From: Candidatus Zixiibacteriota bacterium
GTDB taxonomy: Bacteria > Zixibacteria > MSB-5A5 > GN15 > FEB-12
DNA: 13,298 nt
NCBI GenBank assembly: GCA_023700785.1
Contig: JAMPYH010000039.1
Span: 1-13,298, forward strand
Reading direction: 5' to 3'
Shown: in pieces, positions 7,264 through 13,298 of the stretch
Layout: each line of letters begins with the position of its first letter
Position numbering within the stretch: position 1 is the stretch's first letter
Notes under the pieces: model-generated
What the model saw: only the letters and a program-made list of their open reading frames with translations
Databases searched by the model: none
What the model was told of the DNA's origin: nothing
Translations under genes and position numbers: made by a program

Positions 7264-9300
7264 TCACCGAATGTTCACGCGAAGCTGCGCGATCAGCCGC
7301 CGGCCTGGCGTCGGATAGTCGCCATCACTCGAGACGAATCCGAATTGATCGGGGCGCCGTTCATCCGTCAGGTCATAGCCGATCAGACTAAACTCCGCGA
7401 TCGATGCGACTGGAAAAGTAACCGATGCGCCTAATTCATAAACATAGGCAATCGTCTTGGTCTCGCCGGTGTACAGAATGATACTACGATTTGACGTATA
7501 GGACAAGTTAAGATTAAAGCCGATATTCGTGAATGCCGCTCCCTGCCAATCGACCCGGCTCTTGACGGCCGGCACATAATGGGCATCAACGAAACCGCCA
7601 TCCGCTACTGTCTGCTCGGCATTTTGCACTACCCCGGACAGCGAAAGAATATGCTCGCGAGTGACCGCGAAAGTCAGCGCGGCGTCAAGGCCCCTGCTCC
7701 GGAAGCGATGTACGTTGCGCGGGATCGACCGGAATATGCCCGGGTCGTACACGTATTGTATCAACGAATCAACTCGTTGCGTAAAGCCGGTGAGTCGAGC
7801 GGACAGCCGCTTTCCCAGCAGGTCAGATTCGCAAGTTACCACCAAAGCATGGGCGGTCTCCGGATTGAGATCAGCGCGTCCCTGGATGAAGACCTCGTCG
7901 GCGAATTGGTCGGCGATCGACGGCAATCGAAATGCGTAGCCGTAACCAAGTTTTAAGCGCAGCCAGGGGCGCGGCATAGCGAGCAAACCGACGTTGTACG
8001 ACGGCTGCGTTGATCGGTTGTGCACAAACTGCAGTCTCCCGCTTCCTGATGCCGACACATGGCCGGTAAGAGGGAGGTCGGCCGCGGTCCAGATATCGAA
8101 CTGATCCTGCCCTCTCGACCAGAAATTGTATGTTCGGTATTGATATGCATAAGGCGCGAATGGTCCCACTGTGTTCGCGCCAAAGCTGCTGTCGTCGGAG
8201 GTCGCCCGCAGTGAACCGGAGAGGAAGTCTATCCCCAATCCGGCGGAGAGAGCATCGAACTGTCTCTGCACACGTCCCGATATCCCCGCCGAGCGCTTAT
8301 TATAAACTGTCAGGGAGTGAACATCGACAGAGTCAATATTCAGCGATGAATCCGCTCCCTCGGGCGTGTAATAGAAAAACCGGTAATTGTACAGCGAATG
8401 GTAGTCGAGGTTTTTCTTCTCCCAAAAGAGGTCGAGCTGCGCCTCCGTACCCGAGTCCGGCGCAAAGCTGTAGCTTGCGTCGAAAGAGTAATTCCGATCC
8501 ATCTGATGATCGTTCAGGCTGCTGGCCTCGCGATTTCCGTAAACCGGGATCCATGCCGGATCCGGCGCCGGGCCGGGCACACCGAGCGAATCCTCAAAAT
8601 AGCGCAGCGACCCGGTCAATTTGTGTCGATTGTCAGAAGAAAGGTAATCCGAGCGGAGACCAAAGACGATTCGTTCATTCCCCGCGTTGGGACGGTTGTT
8701 TTCCGCGACCGACCATTCTCCGAATCCGCCCAGACCGACCGCGCCAAGCAGTTTCGAAGCATCGACTCGATACTGTTGAAGATCATACGATCCAACTCGG
8801 GTAAGCAGTTCTATGCGATCCAACAGCGAGTTGCGGCTGATCAGATTGACCACACCGCCGATCGCGTCGGCTCCGTAAAAAGCGGACTGGGGGCCCTTAA
8901 GCAGTTCGATCCGCTCAAATTCGTCGACGCTGAAATCTGCCAGGTTGAACCCTCCGAGCGAATAGTCGCGAACCACTCGACCGTTGTACAAAAGCAACAT
9001 GTGGCGATTGAATGTCCCCCAGTTGGAGAGGGTCGTGATCGAGCCGGCGCCGCTGGTTTGACGCAGGTCGAGTCCCGCGCGGCCATCAAGCGCCTCCTGC
9101 ATTGAAATACTGGTAGTAAGCGCATCGCCAAGAACGGCGGAAGCCGGCCAAATGGAGCGGCTGGCGGATTGACCGAACCGATTGGCCGTGACTACAATGC
9201 TGTCTTGAAGTTCAGTCGGTGATTGGTCCGAGTTGGCGGCGGCAAGAGCTCCCATCGTACTCAGCCAAGCCAGCAGACCGCAAAGAAATACGCGCCTCAT
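7264..9300 (-). CDS. btuB: TonB-dependent vitamin B12 receptor (BtuB-like)
   Basis: The protein has 678 residues, in the size range of BtuB and related outer-membrane receptors. A Sec signal peptide covers about 1-20 (cleavage near GALA-AAN). The TonB box reads DSIVVTANR at 33-41, the style typical of BtuB. The plug follows, with SMQEALDGRAGLDLRQ and the conserved run ERIELLKGPQSAFYGADAIGG-VVNLISR, then a barrel of alternating strands ending in PGRRLIAQLRVNIR. The last residue is Arg rather than the common aromatic. The ATG at 9300 has AAGGAG 8 nt upstream. The substrate call rests mainly on the canonical cobalamin riboswitch directly upstream; without it the protein could be read as a generic TonB receptor. 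It should import cobalamin or a corrinoid across the outer membrane, powered by TonB-ExbBD. No btuCDF genes are in the window. Confidence 0.88.
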   Translation of the reverse strand: MRRVFLCGLLAWLSTMGALAAANSDQSPTELQDSIVVTANRFGQSASRSIWPASAVLGDALTTSISMQEALDGRAGLDLRQTSGAGSITTLSNWGTFNRHMLLLYNGRVVRDYSLGGFNLADFSVDEFERIELLKGPQSAFYGADAIGGVVNLISRNSLLDRIELLTRVGSYDLQQYRVDASKLLGAVGLGGFGEWSVAENNRPNAGNERIVFGLRSDYLSSDNRHKLTGSLRYFEDSLGVPGPAPDPAWIPVYGNREASSLNDHQMDRNYSFDASYSFAPDSGTEAQLDLFWEKKNLDYHSLYNYRFFYYTPEGADSSLNIDSVDVHSLTVYNKRSAGISGRVQRQFDALSAGLGIDFLSGSLRATSDDSSFGANTVGPFAPYAYQYRTYNFWSRGQDQFDIWTAADLPLTGHVSASGSGRLQFVHNRSTQPSYNVGLLAMPRPWLRLKLGYGYAFRLPSIADQFADEVFIQGRADLNPETAHALVVTCESDLLGKRLSARLTGFTQRVDSLIQYVYDPGIFRSIPRNVHRFRSRGLDAALTFAVTREHILSLSGVVQNAEQTVADGGFVDAHYVPAVKSRVDWQGAAFTNIGFNLNLSYTSNRSIILYTGETKTIAYVYELGASVTFPVASIAEFSLIGYDLTDERRPDQFGFVSSDGDYPTPGRRLIAQLRVNIR

Positions 9301-9315
9301 GGCAATTACTCCTTG

Positions 9316-9360
9316 GTACCACGGACGCGTGCCGTCACCCGACAGCCCACGCTGCGGTAC
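9316..9360 (-). promoter_or_regulatory. Stem-loop between riboswitch and btuB ribosome binding site
   Basis: The leader forms a long imperfect stem. GTACC and GGTAC close the base (complements of 9356-9360 and 9316-9320). Inside are a 4-bp helix, a 2-nt bulge, and a 6-bp helix GCTGTC/GACGGC (one G-U pair) around a GGGT tetraloop at 9337-9340. It ends 1 nt before AAGGAG. There is no T run, so it does not look like a terminator; it may be part of the switch's expression platform acting on translation. Confidence 0.5.
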
Positions 9361-9376
9361 GTCGATCGAGATGATA

Positions 9377-9540
9377 CTTCGGCAGGTTTCCTGGCTTTGG
9401 CCTCAAACCCCATCAGGCGCCTTCCCCGGCCTCGCGGTCGAGTGGCTGTCTGCCTGGTGAGTAGCCGTTACAGTAGCGGGGCTGCGACGGATTCGCACCG
9501 TCTTCCCTTTTACCTGTCCCGATGGACAGCACCGAAGCGA
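9377..9540 (-). ncRNA. Cobalamin riboswitch
   Basis: On the minus strand the hallmark elements appear in order: a GGGAAGACGGTGCGAATCCG block (within 9484-9509), then CGCAGCCCCGCTACTG (about 9471-9486), then the B12 box AGCCAGGAAACCTGCC (complement of 9381-9396). The outer P1 helix pairs CTTCGG (complement of 9532-9537) with CCGAAG (complement of 9377-9382). An upstream CTGTCC-ATC-GGGACAG hairpin precedes the core. This matches the class I AdoCbl riboswitch family found upstream of btuB. Binding of adenosylcobalamin is expected to lower expression of the receptor gene 76 nt downstream of P1. Confidence 0.96.
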
Positions 9541-9549
9541 TTTGAACCC

Positions 9550-9578
9550 AATAAGCTACGCGGAAAGAATTCTGTCAA
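9550..9578 (-). promoter_or_regulatory. Candidate promoter of the riboswitch-btuB transcript
   Basis: The minus strand has a perfect TTGACA -35 (complement of 9573-9578). With a 17-nt spacer the -10 would be CTTATT (complement of 9550-9555), a poor match. The predicted start near 9543 lies right at the 5' edge of the riboswitch P1 helix, which supports the call. Confidence 0.5.
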
Positions 9579-9583
9579 GCATC

Positions 9584-9612
9584 TTGCCAGCGATTAATCT
9601 TATGTGTACTCT
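9584..9612 (+). promoter_or_regulatory. Possible promoter of the exporter operon
   Basis: TTGCCA (9584-9589, five of six -35 positions) is followed after 17 nt by TACTCT, a poor -10. It lies back to back with the btuB -35. The rest of the gap to 9684 shows no other RNA or gene. This is a weak call. Confidence 0.25.
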
Positions 9613-9684
9613 AAATGGTCTAATGAGATAAACCGGCGCCAATTCGAGGGCGGAACTAAGCGGATACGGAGCTGACTTGCCTGT

Positions 9685-11049
9685 ATGAAAAAAACGATTG
9701 CGATTCTGGTCCTGGTTTTGAGCGTCGGCGCGGCCGGGTATTATTGGTTCGCAGGACGGAAAACCGGCGAAGTGACCTACCGTAAGGATGTTATCACCCG
9801 GGGCGATCTGGTAGTAGCGATCAGCGCGACAGGCACCCTCAATGCCGTCACTACCGTTACAGTCGGTTCCCAGGTCTCAGGAACGATCGCCAAACTCTAC
9901 GCGGATTACAATTCCCAGGTTAAAGAGGGTCAATTGCTCGCCCAGTTGGACCCGACATTTCTCCAGGCATCCGTGAACGAACAGAAAGCGAATGTGGATC
10001 GCGCCGCAGCGCAGTTTAACGAGGCAAAGCGGAATTTCGACCGTGCGACCGAATTAACCGCCCGGGGTCTGATCTCTCAATCCGATCTCGACGCGGCGAC
10101 AACCTCGCTTGAGTCCGCCAAAGCATCGTTACTCCAGACCGAAGCATCGCTTGACCGAGCCGAAGTAAACCTCCGCTACGCGACCATCCGCGCTCCGATC
10201 AGCGGCGTAGTGATCTCCCGCAATGTTGATGTCGGCCAGACCGTGGCAGCCAGCCTTCAGGCGCCGACTCTCTTTACTATCGCCGAAGATCTCTCCCGCA
10301 TGCAGGTCGAAGCAAGTATCGACGAAGCGGATATCGGCACAGTCAAACAGGGGCAACGGGTCACTTTTAGAGTGGACGCCTACCCTGAACAGGAGTTTGA
10401 AGGCGCGGTCAGCCAGATCCGACTGGAGCCGGTGGTCGCGCAGAATGTGGTGACCTATAACGTAATCATTGATGTCGCCAATCCTGATCAACAACTGATG
10501 CCCGGTATGACCGCCACTGTCTCTGTCGAGACCGCGCGCCGCGACAATGCAATGCTGGTGCCGATTCAGGCGCTTCGCTTCACTCCTCCCGGTATGACAG
10601 CAGGGAATCAGGTGATGGCCAACCGTGGCGAAGGCCAAAGGCGAGACAGTACGTCGGTCCAATCGACGTCCGGCGTCCAGGCGGCTCAGGGGGATCAGCG
10701 GCAGCGACGTCCCGGTGGAAGACGCGGCATAGATGGCGAGCGGCGCCAGAATGCCGATTCAACTTCGGCCTTTATGTCGGACAGCTTGCAAGTTCGACGC
10801 GAACAGCGGAAAGAGAACGGGTCAAACGTCAGCCGCGGTACTGTCTGGGTGATGAAGGATGGCGCTCCCATGCCGGTGTCGATACTCCGAGGCATCCAAA
10901 ATCAGCGTTTCGCGGAATTGGTTGAATCACCCTTGAATCCGGGTGATTCCGTGCTCATCGGCAGCTCAAATGGTCAAAGTCAATCGACCACACAGGGCCA
11001 AACAAATCCGTTCATGCCCCGCATGCCCGGCGGCGGACGTGGGAGATAA
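9685..11049 (+). CDS. MacA-like periplasmic adaptor (membrane fusion protein)
   Basis: The protein has 454 residues. An N-terminal membrane anchor (about 4-22) is followed by a split lipoyl domain (about 59-91 and 167-190, with VGSQVSGTIAKLY and IRAPISGVVISRNVDVGQ). A helical hairpin lies at about 95-165, a beta-barrel at about 200-285 and a membrane-proximal domain from 290. This is the architecture of HlyD/RND-type adaptors, nearest to MacA, which connect an inner-membrane ABC permease to an outer-membrane TolC-like channel. An 83-residue Gln/Arg/Gly/Ser-rich insert (about 301-383) interrupts the membrane-proximal domain between ALRFTPP and GTVWVMKDG, and the C-terminus is a PGGGRGR tail. 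The ribosome binding site is weak (GGAG, 13 nt before ATG). The gene is followed after 8 nt by the permease gene, so they form an operon. Substrate is unknown: macrolide, peptide, lipid or siderophore export are all possible. Confidence 0.88.
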   Translation: MKKTIAILVLVLSVGAAGYYWFAGRKTGEVTYRKDVITRGDLVVAISATGTLNAVTTVTVGSQVSGTIAKLYADYNSQVKEGQLLAQLDPTFLQASVNEQKANVDRAAAQFNEAKRNFDRATELTARGLISQSDLDAATTSLESAKASLLQTEASLDRAEVNLRYATIRAPISGVVISRNVDVGQTVAASLQAPTLFTIAEDLSRMQVEASIDEADIGTVKQGQRVTFRVDAYPEQEFEGAVSQIRLEPVVAQNVVTYNVIIDVANPDQQLMPGMTATVSVETARRDNAMLVPIQALRFTPPGMTAGNQVMANRGEGQRRDSTSVQSTSGVQAAQGDQRQRRPGGRRGIDGERRQNADSTSAFMSDSLQVRREQRKENGSNVSRGTVWVMKDGAPMPVSILRGIQNQRFAELVESPLNPGDSVLIGSSNGQSQSTTQGQTNPFMPRMPGGGRGR

Positions 11050-11057
11050 TTCGTCGC

Positions 11058-12275
11058 ATGCACTTTGTTGAGATCATTCGAGCGGCGGTAGATTCGCTGG
11101 TTCGCCATAAGACCAGGGCCATGCTGACCATGCTTGGCATTGTCATTGGCGTGGGCGCGGTAGTCGCGATGGTGGCGGTCGGGACCGGCGCGCAGATCGC
11201 GGTTGACGCGCAGATCGCGTCGCTTGGGACCAACGTTCTGATGGTCTTCCCCGGCGCCGGTTTCCAGGGGCCGGTCAGCATGGGCGCCGGACAGGCGCAA
11301 AATCTTACTCTCGAAGATGTCATCGCTATCCGGGAACAATGTCCAGCGGTCGGTTACGCTACACCCTCTACCCGGACCAATCGCCAGGTTGTCGCCGGAA
11401 ATCTCAACTGGGCGACGCTAATCCAGGGGGGCGGCCCGGAGTTCTTTCCTATTCGAGATTGGTCCCTGCAGGCAGGCGCATTTTACACCGAGCAGGATGA
11501 ACGGGCCGCGACCAAAGTCTGTGTGATCGGCCAGACGATCGCTGAAAATCTCTTTCCGGATCAGGATCCTGTCGGTCAGATGATCCGAATCGCCAAACTG
11601 CCCTTCAAGGTGGTCGGCTTACTCGCTCCCAAGGGCCAGAACGCCATGGGACAGGATCAGGATGACATAATCATCGCGCCTTTCTCGACCGTCCAGCGGA
11701 AGATCCAGGGGTCCGATCGAGTCGGCATGATCCTATTGGCGGCAGTCTCGCAATCGCAGATCACTGAGGCACAACAGCAGGTGAGCGAACTGATGCGGAT
11801 CCGGCACAAGATCGCGCCGGGACAGGCTGACGACTTTACCATTCGCACTCAGACCGAGATCGCCGCGGCCGCGGGCTCGACCACGCGCATCATGTCGGTC
11901 CTGCTTGGAGCGATAGCGTCAGTTTCGCTATTGGTGGGTGGCATCGGGATCATGAATATCATGCTGGTCTCGGTGACTGAGCGGACCCGCGAGATCGGCC
12001 TGCGCCGTTCGATCGGCGCCCGCAAGCGTGATATCCTGCAGCAATTTCTCATTGAATCCATCCTGTTAAGCGTGATCGGCGGCATTATCGGCATCGGGTT
12101 GGGGGTGACCGCGTCGATGCTGATCTCGAAATTCGCCGGATGGCAGGTCGCGGTGACCGCGCAGTCGGTCGTTCTCGCGTTCGCGTTTTCAGCGGCGGTC
12201 GGAATGTTCTTTGGATTTTATCCGGCGCGCAAAGCGGCGATCGTCAATCCGATCGACGCGCTCCGCTACGAGTAA
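11058..12275 (+). CDS. MacB/FtsX-type ABC exporter permease
   Basis: The protein has 405 residues. TM1 (about 23-43, MLTMLGIVIGVGAVVAM) is followed by a periplasmic MacB core domain of about 230 residues, then the FtsX domain with three TM segments (about 280-303, 330-352, 366-386). Family hallmarks are the ERTREIGLRRSIGA coupling segment and the C-terminal NPIDALRYE. It corresponds to the membrane half of MacB; no nucleotide-binding domain is attached. With the adaptor encoded 8 nt upstream it should form a tripartite mechanotransmission exporter. GGGAG lies 12 nt before the ATG, inside the end of the adaptor gene. The usual partner ATPase gene is absent: the next gene is convergent and ends 4 nt away, and the only ATPase in the window is CcmA. 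The ATPase must be encoded elsewhere. Confidence 0.9.
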   Translation: MHFVEIIRAAVDSLVRHKTRAMLTMLGIVIGVGAVVAMVAVGTGAQIAVDAQIASLGTNVLMVFPGAGFQGPVSMGAGQAQNLTLEDVIAIREQCPAVGYATPSTRTNRQVVAGNLNWATLIQGGGPEFFPIRDWSLQAGAFYTEQDERAATKVCVIGQTIAENLFPDQDPVGQMIRIAKLPFKVVGLLAPKGQNAMGQDQDDIIIAPFSTVQRKIQGSDRVGMILLAAVSQSQITEAQQQVSELMRIRHKIAPGQADDFTIRTQTEIAAAAGSTTRIMSVLLGAIASVSLLVGGIGIMNIMLVSVTERTREIGLRRSIGARKRDILQQFLIESILLSVIGGIIGIGLGVTASMLISKFAGWQVAVTAQSVVLAFAFSAAVGMFFGFYPARKAAIVNPIDALRYE

Positions 12276-12279
12276 TTAG

Positions 12280-12963
12280 CTACTCCAGCCAGACGAACTT
12301 GAAAAGCAAAATTGACGCGGTGATCATCACCACGCAGTAGGCGATAAGTCCCTGAATCTCGGTGAAAATGTCCGCCAGCGGGCGCCCATCGAGCACTTTG
12401 GTGCTCGCCCCCACCAACAGTAGCAACAGCACCACCAGCACCGGAAACGACAATACCGCGAAGAGCGCTCCCTTTACCGCGACTTTGGCGATAATTGCCG
12501 CGATGATAGTGGTCGCGCCGCAGAGTCCGATCACACCAAGTATCAGCACCGCAAGGAACGGACCGATATTACCGGTCGGAGCGTCGGTAAAAATAAAGAA
12601 CATCGGTGTGATGATCGCCGTCATGATCGCCAGCAAGGTAAAATTGAAGATCAGTTTTCCCCAGTAGATGGCGTCCGGCTCGGCTCGCAATTTCAGCACC
12701 AAAGCGGTACCGGCTTCTTCCTCGCGAACAAACACATGCGCCAGGCCGGACATGGCCGAGAAAAACATGATGATCCAGAAGAGCGCGGCCAGCAGTTTTG
12801 GCGGAAGTCCCGCCTGCCCGAGCGAAAAGGAAACGACCGCGAGCGTGGTCACGCCGAACATCAGGATGGCGTTCAAAGCATATCGCGACCGCAGCTCCAG
12901 CCGAAGATCCTTGGCGAAAACCGCAAACGCCTTACTGACTAACCCGACAGAGCTGTTGGGCAA
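12280..12963 (-). CDS. ccmB: Heme exporter permease CcmB
   Basis: The protein has 227 residues, the usual CcmB length, with six membrane segments at about 31-49, 57-77, 103-127, 134-160, 165-188 and 205-223. The opening FAKDLRLELRSRYALNAILMF, the HVFVREEEAGTALVL loop after TM2 and the very hydrophobic VLVVLLLLLVGAS segment are typical of CcmB. Together with CcmA it forms part of the CcmABCD system that releases heme-loaded CcmE for cytochrome c assembly. The start is TTG at 12963, supported by AAGGAGG 9 nt upstream; no ATG occurs nearby. The gene overlaps the end of ccmA by 32 nt, which suggests translational coupling. No terminator is visible before the convergent permease gene. Confidence 0.9.
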   Translation of the reverse strand: MPNSSVGLVSKAFAVFAKDLRLELRSRYALNAILMFGVTTLAVVSFSLGQAGLPPKLLAALFWIIMFFSAMSGLAHVFVREEEAGTALVLKLRAEPDAIYWGKLIFNFTLLAIMTAIITPMFFIFTDAPTGNIGPFLAVLILGVIGLCGATTIIAAIIAKVAVKGALFAVLSFPVLVVLLLLLVGASTKVLDGRPLADIFTEIQGLIAYCVVMITASILLFKFVWLE

Positions 12964-13298
12964 GGGACTGCTCCTCCTTTTCGTTGGTGGCGATCAGGAT
13001 GATCGTCCTGGCGCGATATTCATTCACCAGATCAAAAACGATCTTTTTGCCGGCGTCATCCAGGTTGGACGTTGGCTCATCAAGAAAAAGAAAGGCGGGA
13101 TCATTGAGCAGCGCGACCGCGTATTTGAGCCGTTGCTTCATCCCTGAAGAATAAGAGCCGACAGCGTCCGGGCCACGACCTTCAAGGCCGACTCGCTCCA
13201 GAAGTGAATTGATCTCTTTCCCCGTGATATTGCCCCCCGATACCGTCTTGAAAAATATCAGATTCTCTTCGGCGGTGAGATTGTCATAGAGATTGAGA
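12932..13298 (-). CDS. ccmA: Heme exporter ATPase CcmA, C-terminal part (cut by edge)
   Basis: The frame stays open from the right edge to the stop at 12932, giving the last 121 or so residues of an ABC ATPase. The visible part begins with LYDNLTAEENLIFF (the region after the Q-loop), then the signature as SSGMKQRL, Walker B with FLFLDEPTSNLD, and a switch-region segment ending IATNEKEEQS. The His of the switch motif seems replaced by Asn (ATN), as in many CcmA-type proteins with non-canonical switch regions. The Walker A motif lies beyond the window. Overlap with ccmB identifies it as the CcmA subunit. The internal ATG at 13141 is not the start, since the signature motif continues upstream of it. 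Confidence 0.88.
   Translation of the reverse strand, partial: LNLYDNLTAEENLIFFKTVSGGNITGKEINSLLERVGLEGRGPDAVGSYSSGMKQRLKYAVALLNDPAFLFLDEPTSNLDDAGKKIVFDLVNEYRARTIILIATNEKEEQSLAQQLCRVSQ
12973..12979 (-). promoter_or_regulatory. Ribosome binding site of ccmB inside ccmA
   Basis: Minus-strand AAGGAGG lies in the ccmA coding sequence (in the NEKEEQ segment), 9 nt before the TTG start of ccmB. It decides the non-ATG start and the gene overlap. Confidence 0.75.

Noticed and set aside
8398..9105. Long plus-strand open frame (235 codons) antisense to btuB.
   Set aside because: The minus-strand btuB reading has signal peptide, TonB box and plug motifs through this region; the antisense frame has none.
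12362..13147. Plus-strand open frames antisense to ccmB and ccmA.
   Set aside because: The minus-strand frames encode six membrane segments and ABC motifs; the plus-strand frames are low-information shadows.

Overview
The window carries eight recognisable protein genes (one cut by the right edge), one clear RNA regulator and two good intrinsic terminators. The organism is a Gram-negative bacterium: there is an outer-membrane TonB-dependent receptor, a lipobox lipoprotein, a periplasmic adaptor with an inner-membrane permease, and a cytochrome c maturation (Ccm) cluster, which implies c-type cytochromes and respiration. The GC-rich coding sequence, the fused E1 alpha/beta dehydrogenase, the cytosolic S9 peptidase and the WG-type repeat lipoprotein resemble FCB-group-like lineages such as Zixibacteria and relatives. 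That placement is an impression from protein style, not a search result. There are no signs of phage, insertion sequences, CRISPR or tRNA.

Layout, left to right. (1) 111-140: terminator for the leftward gene that follows. (2) 166-2460 (-): single-chain E1 alpha-beta 2-oxoacid dehydrogenase, most like branched-chain 2-oxoacid dehydrogenase. (3) 2461-2759: divergent promoter region. (4) 2760-4772 (+): cytosolic prolyl-oligopeptidase-family (S9) peptidase with a complete triad, closed by a terminator at 4787-4812. (5) 4893-6650 (+): surface or periplasmic lipoprotein made of about 14 repeats of 39 residues, probably two seven-bladed propellers. (6) 6657-7085 (-): small STAS/SpoIIAA-like protein, convergent with the lipoprotein. 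(7) 7264-9300 (-): BtuB-like TonB-dependent receptor, preceded by a canonical cobalamin riboswitch (about 9377-9540) and a candidate promoter (9550-9578). (8) 9685-11049 and 11058-12275 (+): MacA-like adaptor and MacB/FtsX-type permease, an exporter operon with no ATPase gene in it. (9) 12280-12963 and 12932-13298 (-): ccmB and the C-terminal part of ccmA, overlapping by 32 nt and converging on the exporter operon.

The strongest functional link is the riboswitch with the receptor: vitamin B12 uptake repressed by B12. The divergent S9 peptidase and branched-chain E1 would fit peptide and branched-chain amino-acid catabolism, but that is inference. I see no convincing novel multi-gene system. 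The items most worth a second look are the double-propeller lipoprotein, the ATPase-less exporter operon with its low-complexity insert in the adaptor, and the riboswitch expression platform.
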